This document shows, piece by piece, positions 11,403 to 21,574 of a stretch of 64,000 nt of DNA. Position numbers and translations under genes: made by a program. A model generated the notes under the pieces. The model was not told where the DNA came from. It saw only the letters and a program-made list of their open reading frames with translations, and ran no database searches. Source of the stretch: Ornithodoros turicata (lineage: Eukaryota > Arthropoda > Arachnida > Ixodida > Argasidae); contig NC_088206.1 of assembly GCF_037126465.1 (NCBI RefSeq), positions 52,246,841 to 52,310,840 of the forward strand. Reading direction: 5' to 3'. Numbering within the stretch: the first letter of the stretch is position 1; the number at the start of each line of letters is the position of its first letter.

Positions 11403-13246
11403 TCATGGATGTTGAAAGCGTGCCGGGTCAAACCTAGACACGTTATCTTGAAGTTTGTATACACCGTTTCCTGAATGACAGCTCATTTGTATACGTAAGC
11501 TCATACTTCTCCACATGCTAAGCAGAAGCTCTGCATTTCCCTCATTGGAACTACACCTGTAAAGGTGGTCACAAGCATGCTCAATCCACGGGTATAGCTC
11601 AGCACATGCATGGGACTTGACCGCAGCTTCAAGCTTTTTCTTAACTCTCTGTTGCAAGATCCTCTTGTGGACTACATGACCACTAAGCATTCCCAAGCAT
11701 GGCAATTGCATATTGCAATTGTTTACTATAAGTTACTACAGGCTTGTTCTTTTTACCTTTTACCATACATGTACCTTTTATTTCATTGTTGCAGATAGAA
11801 TTATGGTAACAGAAAATTCAACTACGCAGAGCTTGTGTGCCTTGTTTTGTATTATTTTTTCGTGCCCTCAATACTTTCTAACAAGAATTTGAATTTCCTC
11901 CTCACCACCTTCTGTGTCCCCTTGCTCTAATGTACATCAGTATAAATATCTGTACCATGTGTGTCTGTATCATACCTAATGAAGGACGGACTCTATTCGA
12001 AAGCTTGTGTTTCTGTAAGATTATTTGAATGTTTCAGTCTCTTACGTGAGTTATGATAATCTTATATACCTGTGTCACGAAAGGCAGCCCTGCGACCTTT
12101 CTGGTAGGTGTTGTAGGTGAGGTCTGTTGAGTGACTTTAATATTAATCAGCTTGAGTAACCAGGGAACCTGGTCAACAGCAAATACTACAAGGAGTCATT
12201 TGAATCTGTGTAGACATAAGGCGCTATGAATTCACACCTTGGCTGCACTGGTCCCATTGAAAAGGATTGGATTGTGACAGACAGCAAGATGTTCCCAGCA
12301 GTCATATTGTTCACTTCTGGCTGACGTTTCTAAGATAAATTGTGTTCACTTGGGCACTCGGCTTTTGTGGTGAGAAGCGTGACGCGAACATCTGTGCCCA
12401 CTTTGTGATATGCACCGGAACTTCTGAATTTGATGTACATTTGATGTACTTCTTCTGGTCTGGTGAAGCAGAGGGCACAACACTGCAAAGTAGAAGAGCT
12501 TTTAGTACCTGCAGACTTCCATCAGCACGCCATTCAAAACTGTTCTTCAGATTTCCAGAGTGACTCAAAAGCTGGTTCCACCAGTGGTGCAGATACTGTC
12601 GTATCATGCATCTGCAAGGAATGCAGAAGTTAAAATGTTAAAGTAAAAACTACTTGAACCACCTTTGAGCACGAGGGTGTATGGACAATAAGTGTTGAAT
12701 TCATCACTGGATAAACGTTGAGACGTGTTGACGGTAAATCATGCTCTGCATGCTTTTACTTCCGAGTTTCACCTTCTTGTCAGTCACGATGGAAGCCTGT
12801 GTCGCTGATATAAATGAAGAATATGGTAAGTATCTACAGCGCACAATTTATTTGAGACTTATATTCTCCTGCGAGCGCTCAGGGCTCCCCAGGGGAAGGG
12901 GGATATTCCGTTTGGTACATTTGTGTAGGCGTCACAAAAATTGATCTGAATTTGAAGTGAACCAACATACCTCGTGTGCACTGGAGTTCGCATCGTCAGA
13001 CGTCACAAGGAGAAACACTGTTGTCGGGACTGCTGTCCGTTTGAGATGTTTTCGACTGTCCGCTGCTACCATTTCGTACGATTCGTCAGAGAAATGGGTT
13101 GAGCAAATACGGCGTGGCTCACGAAAGTCTTTACCAACAACTTTCGTTTCCGAGCATTTTCCGTCGGAATCTTGTGGTACACAACGTCCCTTGTCGAAAG
13201 AGCACACTTGGTGTATCCCCGAACATTACAGTAGATACGTGGCATC
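11403..13246 (-). pseudogene. Decayed THAP-Kolobok-like transposase
   Basis: Three blocks on the minus strand are in the order expected of a THAP-domain transposase. (1) 13246-12965: a THAP zinc finger. (2) About 12610-12120: degenerate sequence with PSEHNLS and MTAGNILLS, like the conserved central block of Kolobok-type transposases. (3) 11711-11403: HVVHKRILQQRVKKKL, then LYPWIEHACDHLYRC and LLLSMWRSM, matching the C-terminal Kolobok pattern of Leu-x-Pro-Trp-Ile, His-Leu-Tyr and Met-Trp-x-Ser. Stops and frameshifts separate the blocks. P-element/THAP9-like ancestry is the main alternative. Confidence 0.55.
12965..13246 (-). pseudogene. THAP zinc-finger domain with a frameshift
   Basis: One frame begins MPRIYCNVRGYTKC (the first Cys pair of a C2CH THAP finger) and continues VVYHKIPTENARKRK. 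The second half, RRICSTHFSDESYE and HLKRTAVPT, which supplies the distal Cys-His and the AVP-like box, is in another frame. The break lies around 13125-13150. A GAG/GTATGT string close after the domain could be a former splice donor. THAP domains bind DNA in P-element and Kolobok transposases. Confidence 0.7.
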
Positions 13247-13363
13247 GCTGTCAGGTGAAGTTCTGTTCAATTTCGGCAGGAAATGAACTTTTTTGCGTGC
13301 ACAAGCCTCGCATCACAGTAAATCATTTTGCACCTGTATTCGCTCAAAACAGATGTAATGTTA

Positions 13364-13567
13364 TAAAAACACCATTTTCTATCCCGCTGATTGAAGCAGA
13401 AGGTGTCAAAAGAGCATCATTAAAGGTGTAACATCGACATACACCACATTTTATCTCATGTCGATGATTAAGAGTCGAAAAAGAGGTGTTGAAAAATGTG
13501 TTTACGCTCTATATACGCTTTTTACACCCTATTTGCTCTGGGAATATGGTGCTGAAAATGGTGTTTT
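13364..13567. repeat. Small inverted-repeat segment (AAAACACCATTTTC)
   Basis: AAAACACCATTTTC at 13364-13377 recurs inverted at 13554-13567, with several GGTGT/ACACC motifs between. A similar ACACCC/GGGTGT-rich stretch lies at 18650-18830, beyond the gypsy element. It may be a MITE; no target duplication was seen. Confidence 0.4.
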
Positions 13568-13805
13568 AAGTCGTGAAAGAGAAATTATATCGATTTGACT
13601 GTTCCTCACATTAAGTAACCACATTATAGACGATAACTTGAGTTAAAAACATAATATTTGGCAGGGAGGGATGTCAGGAAGTTAGTTCATATACTTGACT
13701 GGTTGCAGGCGTATGTGTTAATTGCGAAGACATATTCCTGACACCGTTACAGACGAGTTCAGCCACACTACACTTAACGAACGTAGCCCAACAAATTGTA
13801 TTTCA

Positions 13806-13876
13806 GTATATGATCAACCAACGTAGTATATGATCAACAGTATAGTATATGATCAATCAGTATATGATCAACCAAT
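13806..13876. repeat. Tandem TATATGATCAAC repeat
   Basis: Five imperfect copies of TATGATCAAC/T separated by GTAG or AGTA lie just left of the gypsy insertion. Confidence 0.7.
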
Positions 13877-13924
13877 GTAGGTTCGTCAGTGTAGGCTGCG
13901 GAGGGTGCCTGGGCTCGTTGCTGG

Positions 13925-14058
13925 TGTGGTGCGCGACGACAAAGTTTATCGGCCATCGCGCGCGCACCATCTGGAGCTCACGCAATAAATCATTCCTTCG
14001 CCTACCATCAACCTGTGTGGTTGTCTCCTACCTTTTCCCTCTGTCGCGACAACCCACA
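13925..14058 (+). repeat. 5' LTR of the gypsy element
   Basis: Starts TGTGGTGCGCGACGAC and ends GCGACAACCCACA, giving TG...CA termini. It contains AATAAA (a polyadenylation signal) inside GCAATAAATC. Very short for a gypsy LTR. Confidence 0.95.
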
Positions 14059-14060
14059 AC

Positions 14061-14078
14061 TGGTGACCCGAACGTGAT
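14061..14078 (+). promoter_or_regulatory. Primer-binding site
   Basis: TGGTGACCCGAACGTGAT begins two bases after the LTR. The leading TGG pairs with a tRNA 3' CCA, and the rest fits an acceptor/T-arm 3' end. I do not assign the tRNA species. Confidence 0.8.
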
Positions 14079-14100
14079 TCGAACGCCCTTCGCTTCACTC

Positions 14101-14820
14101 ATGGAGGAGTCACCGGCCACATCGCGCGTTAACCACGTCGTAGTTCGGCTACCACCCTTTTGGCCTGCGAACCCTTCCATCTGGTTTGTCCAAGCCGAGT
14201 GCCAGTTCCAGCTCGCCGGTATAACAACACGGGCTACTAGATACCAGCATGTCGTCTCCTCTCTACCACCTGAGGTCGCCTCCGACGTTGCCGACATTCT
14301 GTGCGCACCGATGGGCACAACACCTTACGACACCTTAAAAGCAGCCATCATCAAACGCACTACGGCCTCTGAACGACGACGTTTTCAACAACTGTTGTCG
14401 GGCGGGGATCTCGGGGACAGACGACCGTCCCAATTCCTGCGCCACTTGCAGGGCCTCCTCGGCGATCGGGCAGCCACCTTTGACGAATCTTTTCTGAAGG
14501 AACTTTTCCTCCACCGTCTGTCTTCGGCGATACAAATGATCTTGGCCACCGCTTCGACCCTCTCCCTCAGTGAGTTGGCCCTGCACGCGGACAACATTAT
14601 TGAGGTCGCCCAACCCTCCGTTTGCGCCCTCGCCCCACCGGCAAGTCATGGGCTCTCTCCGCCGAATAGGAACGCGTGCTCTACGGTCCCGGGGCAAGCT
14701 GAGCCACCCCAATCTGACCTCGACTTACTAAGGGCCGACATCCAGAGCCTGAGAAGTCTCGTGGCATCCGTCAGCCTCCATAATCGTTCCTCTGGGCCAC
14801 GCGCGCAATTTCACCGCTGA
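14101..14820 (+). pseudogene. gag: Gypsy Gag, truncated by an in-frame stop
   Basis: The frame starts at the first Met after the PBS (MEESPATSRVNHVVV) and runs 239 codons. The capsid-like part has LPPFWPANPSIWFVQAE and FLKELFLHRLSSAIQ, typical of gypsy Gag in arthropods. A TGA stops it at 14818-14820, yet the same frame continues to a TAG at 14992-14994. That extension holds a zinc-knuckle-like cluster ([15 protein letters not shown] followed by PPC) that belongs at the Gag C-terminus, so the TGA is probably a disabling mutation. Confidence 0.85.
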
Positions 14821-15020
14821 ACACTCTCGCCTCGCGCCAACCGCAGGCGCAGAAGATCGCCATCGCCGGCATTCCAGCGTCATCCGAACCCATCCCCGTT
14901 CTGCTGGCACCACTGGTCTCTCGGCGCCCAGGCCCGCAACTGCACGCCCCCTTGCTCCTGGCCAGGAAATGACCCCGGGGAGCGCTAGAGGCGGCGAGCG
15001 CCCCCCACTCACCGCGAAGT

Positions 15021-15360
15021 CCAGGCCGTCTTTTCTTCGTGCTCGACCGGACGTCCCAGCGCCGTTTCCTCGTAGACACTGGGGCCGAAATTACATCATC
15101 CCAGCTACGCGGTCAGAGAAGCTACGGAGCCCCATTTACCACCTAACTACCGTTAACAATACGGGCATACCTGTCTACGGTGAACGGTCGCTCACTTTGA
15201 ACCTCGGATTACGGCTACCTTTCCCTTGGATATTCAAGGTAGCAGCAATCGACCAAGCCACCATTGGGGCAGACCTTCTACAGCACTTTGGCCTGTTGGT
15301 CGGCGTTGCCCGCAAGTCTTTAATCGACTCTACGACCAAGCTGCACGTCCAAGGCGTTGG
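15021..15360 (+). pseudogene. Gypsy aspartic protease, frameshifted
   Basis: The active-site motif FLVDTGAEI (DTGA at 15075-15086) lies in one frame. The C-terminal half ([15 protein letters not shown], then [13 protein letters not shown]) lies in another. A frame change between about 15100 and 15145 therefore splits the protease. It normally cleaves the Gag-Pol polyprotein. Confidence 0.8.
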
Positions 15361-15754
15361 TACATCCCCGCGCATCACCTTCCCAGCGTCGTCTCTCTCA
15401 GCCCTTCATTCTCCCTTCGCGGTAGTACTCAGCGAGTTCCCATCTCTATCGCTGCCTCCGGACTGGACCAAGCCCATACGTCATGACGTCGTTCATTACA
15501 TCCAGACGTCGGGTCCACCGGTTCATTTCAAGCCTCGTCGACTCACCCCAGAGAAATGGAAAATCGCTCGTAGTCTGTTCGACCACATGTTGCAAATTGG
15601 GATCGCTCGGCCGTCTTCCAGTGATTGGGCTTCACCACTCCACATGGTCCCTAAGAAGACCGGGGACTGGCGCCCATGTGGAGATTATCGCGCCTTAAAT
15701 CTTGCAACCAAACCTGACGCTACCCCCTACCGAACCTTCCGGACTTCACCATGA
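15360..15754 (+). pseudogene. Gypsy RT N-terminal part before a frameshift
   Basis: The same frame as the protease C-terminus continues with [18 protein letters not shown], the fingers motif of gypsy RT. It then loses its frame at about 15717-15725 and stops at 15754. The following ORF picks up the RT exactly where this one breaks off, which fits a single-base loss. Confidence 0.85.
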
Positions 15755-18195
15755 ACCTTGCTGGCACAAAATGGTTCAGTAAGGTGGACCTGACAAAGGC
15801 ATACCACCAGATTCCGGTGGCCCAAGAGGATGTCCACAAAACCGCTATCATTACACCTTTCGGCTTATTTGAATTTCTGCGTATGCCGTTTGGCTTGAGA
15901 AACGCGGCACAAACCTTCCAACGCTTCATCAATTCCATCCTGCGCGGCCTGCCTTTCGTCTTCGCATACATGGACGACCTTCTCATCACCAGCGAAACGG
16001 AAGAGCAGCATTACCAACATCTTCGCGAGGTGTTTGGCCGCCTCGAGAGTCACGGCGTCGTGATCAACGTTCAAAAATGTGAATTCGGTAAGTCATCTTT
16101 GGAATTCTTAGGCCACCGCGTGTCAGCAGACGGCATATCCCCACTTCCACAAAAAGTCAAGGCCATCACGGACTTCCCCGCCCCTACGTCACTACGCCGG
16201 CTCCGTCGTTTTCTGGGGTTCGTCAACTTTTATGGCCGGTTTGTCCCCTCTTGTGCGTCTCTACTCCGGCCCCTCGAACTCCTCCTCAAAGCACCACGCT
16301 CTCCATCCCAACCAATTCCCTGGAATGACAGTCACCAAGCGGCTTTTATGGCCATCAGGCACGCTATTGCCAATGCCACGCTCCTTGTTCACCCACGGCA
16401 CCAACGCTCCTCTCTCTCTCTCTTCGTAGACGCGTCCGACCAGGCGGTCGGCGCCGTTCTTCAGCAGGCAGTCGACGGGCTGCGCCAGCCGGTGTCTTTC
16501 TTCTCCCGCAAGATGTTGTCCACGGAGTCACGCTATAGTGCGTTCGGGAAAGAGTTGCTAGCTGCATATTCTGCGGTCCGGTACTTCCGTCACTTCCTCG
16601 AAGGACGCGAGTTCGTAATATGGACCGACCACAAGCCGCTCGTTGGCGCCTTCGCCACGGACGGAGCCGCCGGACGGAGCTACTCCCCTCGGGAAATACG
16701 CCACTTGGCATACCTCGCGGAATTTTCGACGGATGTACGCCACATCAAGGGGACCTGCAATACCGCAGCAGACGCTCTCAGCCGCATCCATTCCCTGGCG
16801 GACACGCCTATCCTGAGCGTCGACCTCATCGCGAAGGCCCAGGAAGCTGACCCCGAAATCCAAAGGCTGCGCTCATCTCCCTCTTCAGCTTTGCAGCCGC
16901 GCGACATCATGTTCCCTGGGACCAGCGTCCGGGTGCTCTGTGACACTACAACCCCTTCCCCGCGCCCTATTATCCCTCTCGCTCTGCGCCGCGGTGTCTT
17001 CACCAACCTCCACGGCCTCGCCCATCCGGGAGTTCGGGCTACCATCAAGCTAGTGACTGACCGTTACATCTGGCCTGGTGCGCGTCAGGATCTCCGCCAC
17101 TGGGTATGGTCATGCGTTTCTTGCCAGCTGAGCAAGACTCATCGCCACACCACCTCACCCTTGGGCAAGTTTCTTCCACCCTCGCGGCGTTTCTCCAAAA
17201 TCCATCTGGATATCGTCGGTCCTCTACCTCACTCAGACGGCTACCGCTACTTGTTGACATGCGTCGACCGTTTTTCACGGTGGCCTGAAGCCGCACCCAT
17301 GAAGGACTCCACCGCCCAAACCGTGGCTTCTACCTTCATGGCCACATGGGCAGTGCGCTTCGGAGTGCCTGACGAAGTCATCACCGGCCGAGGCCCGCAG
17401 TTCGAAAGTCACCTTTTCCGGGCCTTCACGAAGTTCCTAGGAACCGCCCAACTTCGAACCACTGCGTACCATCCTGCCTGCAACGGTCTAGTTGAACGGT
17501 TTCACAGGCACCTGAAGCAAGCCTTAATGGCCCACGGCGATCGCAATCGCTGGCGAGAGTTCCTCCCTTTCGCCCTTCTGGGAATCCGGGCCGCCCTCAA
17601 ACCCGACCTCGGCTGCTCGTCGGCCGAGCTTGTCTATGGAGCGCCCCTCCGCCTGCCCGCAGACCTCTTCACCCCAACGGAACCCTCCAGCACGACCCCT
17701 CCAGAATACGCCCGGCACCTTCAGAGGCTTTTCGCCGACTTACGAGCAACTCCGACACGAGCCGTTTCCACTTCTCCTGCCTATGTTTCCCCCGACTTGT
17801 CGAGTGCCACGCACATCTTCCTCCGCACGGGCTCGATCCGCCGGTCCCTCCAACCTCCCTTTTCTGGCCCGCATCAGGTCCTCAAGCGCGGTGACAAGAC
17901 TTTCACCATCAACTTGAACGGCCGCCCGGAGGTCGTTTCGATCGACCGCATTAAGCCGGCGTTCGTAGAGGCGAGCTCTCCCATTTCCTGTCACCTGCAT
18001 GATGTCGCCGCGCCGCCTTCAGCTGCACCAGCGCCTTCCAAGACCGTTACCTGGGCTGACGGTTCGCAAACTCATCCCTTCGGTCCTCGTCGACTCCTTT
18101 CCGCCCCTCACTATTCGCCACCTGCCTCCCATCCTCAAGCACCCTCGGTGATCACCATCACCTTTTTTTTTCTTTTTTCAGGGGGGGGGGGATAG
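15751..18195 (+). pseudogene. pol: Gypsy Pol: RT palm, RNase H and integrase
   Basis: An 814-codon frame. RT: FSKVDLTKAYHQIPV near residue 10, FLRMPFGLRNA, and catalytic YMDD at residues 73-76. RNase H: LFVDASDQAVGA with Asp 227 and the WTDHKPL motif. Integrase: zinc ligands His 421, His 425, Cys 455 and Cys 458; the DDE core has Asp 487 (HLDIVGPL) and Glu 582 (NGLVERF), but the second Asp is Gly 546 (ITGRGPQFES where the family has Asp before RGPQF). A GPY/F-like module (PPFSGPHQVLKRG) follows. No chromodomain is evident. The stop codon overlaps the end of the polypurine tract, two bases before the 3' LTR. The true N-terminus lies upstream, cut off by the frameshift. Confidence 0.93.
18180..18192 (+). 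promoter_or_regulatory. Polypurine tract
   Basis: An A/G run with eleven or so consecutive G residues ends four or five bases before the 3' LTR, where plus-strand priming is expected. A pyrimidine-rich stretch precedes it. Confidence 0.8.
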
Positions 18196-18196
18196 T

Positions 18197-18331
18197 TGTG
18201 GTGCGCGACGACAAAGTTTATCGGCCATCGCGCGCGCCCCATCTGGCGCTCACGCCAATAAATGATTCCTTCGCCTACCATCAACCTGTGTGGTTGTCTC
18301 CCACCTTTTCCCTCTGTCGCGACAACCCACA
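18197..18331 (+). repeat. 3' LTR of the gypsy element
   Basis: Same termini as the 5' LTR, about 96-97% identical by eye (four substitutions, one extra C). It is followed directly by CTGG, the target duplication. Confidence 0.95.
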
Positions 18332-18342
18332 CTGGCATCGTC

Positions 18343-18420
18343 TGAAGATCGTAGCATCGTAACGCCGCTCACTTTCTTCATTTCACGAGCACGGACAGCA
18401 TTACGATGCTGCGATCTTCA
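18343..18420. repeat. 23-bp-arm hairpin
   Basis: TGAAGATCGTAGCATCGTAAC at 18343 returns inverted as GCATTACGATGCTGCGATCTTCA ending at 18420, with two mismatches and a ~33-base loop. It sits just outside the gypsy 3' LTR. Confidence 0.7.
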
Positions 18421-19411
18421 CCTCTTCCCTTACGCTTGTCCCACAGTGTTGCTTTCATCTTTTCTCCTTTTCTTTTTTTTTTTGCTCGATCGCTCACTCA
18501 CTCAGTCACTAACTCACTCACAGTGTAGCTAGGACCATGATGAATGCCTGTGGCTGGAACTGCGCCGTGCCCAGGCTGGTTGTTGCCGTACAAGCAAAAA
18601 CGTCGGACTGCATGGCTCGGCATGCTGCCGCGGGAGCTTCATTCTAAGGGGTGTTTTCAATAGAACACTCCCATTTTAAGGGTGTTCTCCTTTCTAAATA
18701 CAAAGTTTAAGAGTGTTTTATGAGGAATACATCTAATTAATGGGTGTTTCAGAAAACACCCACAGCTCATGGTGTAAAAAAAAGGAGTGCGCCATGGGAC
18801 AAGCATGAGCTTAAAAAAAGGTGTAAACGATTTACTGTGGAGGACCGCATTACATGCCGTGCGATATGGTTGGGAGGAGAGCAAGCAGAGGGCGCTGACA
18901 GCATTTTGGGATACTGTTTCTTCGATATTTTGAAGAATTGTCCCAGTAATTCTTGCGATTATAAAAGTAGTGTTTATTGGTGATTAGTAGCCGGTCATAA
19001 GTTCATCGTGTATTACTTCGGTATCACGTGACGGGAGTAGTCCCATTCTGACTTTTTTAGCTGTTGCGGGTCGCAACCTACCGTCCTATTTAATTTTTCT
19101 AATTTATGCTGTGTAATAATTAACGCGCTTTGACTGCTTAGGCTCTGTGTGAGGCATTTCACAGGCAAGCACTACCAGGTCGCACACGGAATTAGGGGGG
19201 TCAAATTTCGCTTTACAGTTCATTTAAGCATCTTGGGCATGCACTTACTCCTGAGCAATGTATTATTATTTCTTTATTTTTGTGCGGCTAGCGTACCTGC
19301 AGTGTAACCTATTCAATGCGAAGAACTATATACATCGCGTACGACAACCTGTGTAAGCCGTACACGGAATCTGTAAACGGAAGCTAAGGTAATTACGTCT
19401 TGCCAGATATG
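18421..19411. other. No gene; GGGTGT/ACACCC-rich stretch at 18650-18830
   Basis: Repeated GGGTGTT and AACACC motifs form short palindromes (for example GGGTGTTTCAGAAAACACCC at 18741-18760). The rest has no recognisable feature. Confidence 0.4.
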
Positions 19412-20560
19412 CTTCACCTGCGGCAAAAGTGTCTTGAAGGAAAATCAGCGGTACATTTGGAGTACAATGCCTGTCGCGATATTTCACTGCGTTTAATATA
19501 TTTTCGTATTCCTGCTTCTGTTCACGCATTCCTATTTCGTATTCCTGTTCACGATGCTTTGTTTATGAGCTCCGAACAATAGAATTGCAAAACACAGGTT
19601 CAAATATGATATCAATACACTCACGCTAGTTTTGCAACTGGTTCTCTGGCAGAAACTAGCTTCGTACCTCATATTATGCAGTATTGATGCACACCTGTTT
19701 GTGTTTCACAAACATCGCGCGCACTCACTCCCCGGCTCACGCACGGCGCGTACTCACTCCCCAAGTGTTTGTTTTGTATATATTTATTTGAATAAAGTGT
19801 AGCCTCCGCAGTGGTACCGGACCATGCTCTGGACCTATATAAGCAGCGTCCTGGGTCACTGCCGGGGGTCGTTGGTTGTATCTCTGGAAACTGTCTCGGC
19901 CTCTTGTCACTCTGCCTCTCTAGCACCGCTCCTCGCCTTGTGTGAGGACTTGTATCTTCCCTCGGCTGTCGATGTCGCGAAAGAGGTAGACTCCCCTTCC
20001 AGCTGTGGATGCTTAGGATTTCCCGCCTGTGTCGTACGGAGTCAGTAGGGTTGTGGGCAGATTAGTTTCCGATAGAGCATTCATAATCGCGACATTTGGT
20101 TTAGGTCTGCTGTACAAATATGCAGATGTCGTAATTTGCCTGGAGCACGTTTTCAATTTGTGTACCACCTCTCTATTGCCTGCATGAGCCCTGAAGGAAA
20201 ATAAATGATTATGATGATGATGATGATGTTTATGGTAGCATTTTTTTTCGCTCCCCCAGTGGAAAAATAATTCCGACGCCACTGCTTGATGGTGAAATTG
20301 AGAAAGATCGTCACATCAGTCTGCCCGAGCAACTAAAAGGAATAACAAGAAAAAGAATCGTGCTTCGCATTTATATTTCCCTTTTTTACTGTCTACGTCC
20401 TCCATATTATGAAAAGTAGCGGTAGCGGTAGCGGAGAAAGAGTCAGCCGCTGCCCATATTTGTAGCGGAATAGTTTTCCCGTTACCAATATAAAATGTAG
20501 CGGCATCGCTACTCTGTTATTGAATAAAGTAGCGAATACGGTAGCGGCGCTACTAGTAGC
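19412..20560 (-). repeat. Composite interspersed repeat, copy 2 (inverted, interrupted)
   Basis: Reverse-complement match to 2015-2672: the GTAGCGG-rich part at about 20390-20560 and the GGAATACG part at about 19412-19713. The sequence at 20275-20390 matches 2180-2320. An unrelated ~560-bp segment (about 19714-20275) replaces the middle. Confidence 0.7.
19714..20275 (+). mobile_element. Insert in the composite repeat ending in an ATG microsatellite
   Basis: The insert includes a TATATAAG box at about 19837 and ends GGAAAATAAATGATT followed by (ATG)n at 20207-20227. A retroposon whose 3' end is an AATAAA plus simple-repeat tail would look like this. No coding domain was identified. Confidence 0.35.
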
Positions 20561-21574
20561 GCCGCTATGTGCAATACTGCAAAATACAAAGGTAATCTGA
20601 GCTACAAAGTGCTGTAGAAATTGAAGGAGCAATAACCTTGGGTCGATGAGTAGCGGCACCGCTATGGCTTCCAAATACGGCGCTGAGACGAGGTTTGAAT
20701 GATATCGTCGTTATAATCTAGTGTGTCGTGATTGAAAGAGACTCTGGCCATTGTGAGGAGCCTAAAAAAGAGGCTCGACCTTTTAAGTACTCTTGAGCGT
20801 TTTTCATTGGCTGCTGTTTTCCATGCGGGCCGCCATAACACAAAAATTTTCCCGAAGATGGCAGCATAGTTTGGAACGGCGAAGCGAGAATTTTATGTTA
20901 AAAATTTTCACGCCGTACTTTAGTTTTGTCATGCAAGTATATATTGCGTTGTAATTACCTTGGAAATCACCTTTGAGTTACGCTCCAGTGTCGATGTTTA
21001 CGTGAAAATATTATGTTTCGTCATCCCTGTTATTCCAAGTAAAGAGAGCGATCGCAAGCAAATGGTAAGAAAAAAGCTACGGATACCTAAAAATTTGCAT
21101 TTTACAACATACTTTTATTCATACACACTCCTTTAACAGTTCTTGATTCTATCTTGTTGTATTTCCTAATTAAAATAGGTGATCTATTGCAACAAGCGGC
21201 TCTGCCGGCCAGTCAATTCTGCTTGCACAAACACCTCTGCTGTTCTGCGTCTTCCCCACATGCCCCTCTCCATCGAGATGGTAGAAAACTGGCCGCCAAA
21301 TCCGCTATGCTGATAGGTCTCCAGAGAATATCCTATTCAATGCAAATCCAATCCAATCCAGTTTCCCGAAAATGGTGGCACCCGTCAATACAAGTGTAAT
21401 CATCTTGGATACAAAAGGGAGATGGTGCAGGCAATCTGGAAATGAAGCCATGGTGAAGGGCACCGAGAGACACGGCTTTGAGAAATTGAGATTTGTTGTG
21501 TGTCTTTGTTTGACTGTGTCTCTTGGCGCCCTTTCCCATATGGGAGCAGTAAACACGATGTCTACGATGTCTGT
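20561..21574. other. No recognisable gene
   Basis: AT-rich sequence with short open frames on both strands and no domain signatures. It flanks the mariner element. Confidence 0.35.

Larger units (their letters stand above)
13925..18331 (+). mobile_element. Full-length Ty3/gypsy LTR retrotransposon
   Basis: A 4.4-kb element bounded by 134/135-bp LTRs in direct orientation and a 4-bp CTGG duplication (13921-13924 and 18332-18335). The order PBS, gag, protease, RT, RNase H, integrase, polypurine tract is that of the Metaviridae; no envelope gene is present. The LTRs differ at four bases plus one indel, so the insertion is fairly young. Even so, the coding region carries an internal stop, at least two frameshifts and a lost integrase catalytic residue, so this copy is not autonomous. 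Confidence 0.95.

Noticed and set aside
12789..12828. Plus-strand ATG frame (MEACVADINEEYG) followed by GTAAGT, looking like a first exon
   Set aside because: Only 13 codons, no domain, and no downstream plus-strand exon; the region reads as a minus-strand THAP transposase remnant.
14028..17296. Several long minus-strand frames inside the gypsy element
   Set aside because: Shadows of Gag and Pol caused by GC-rich codon usage.
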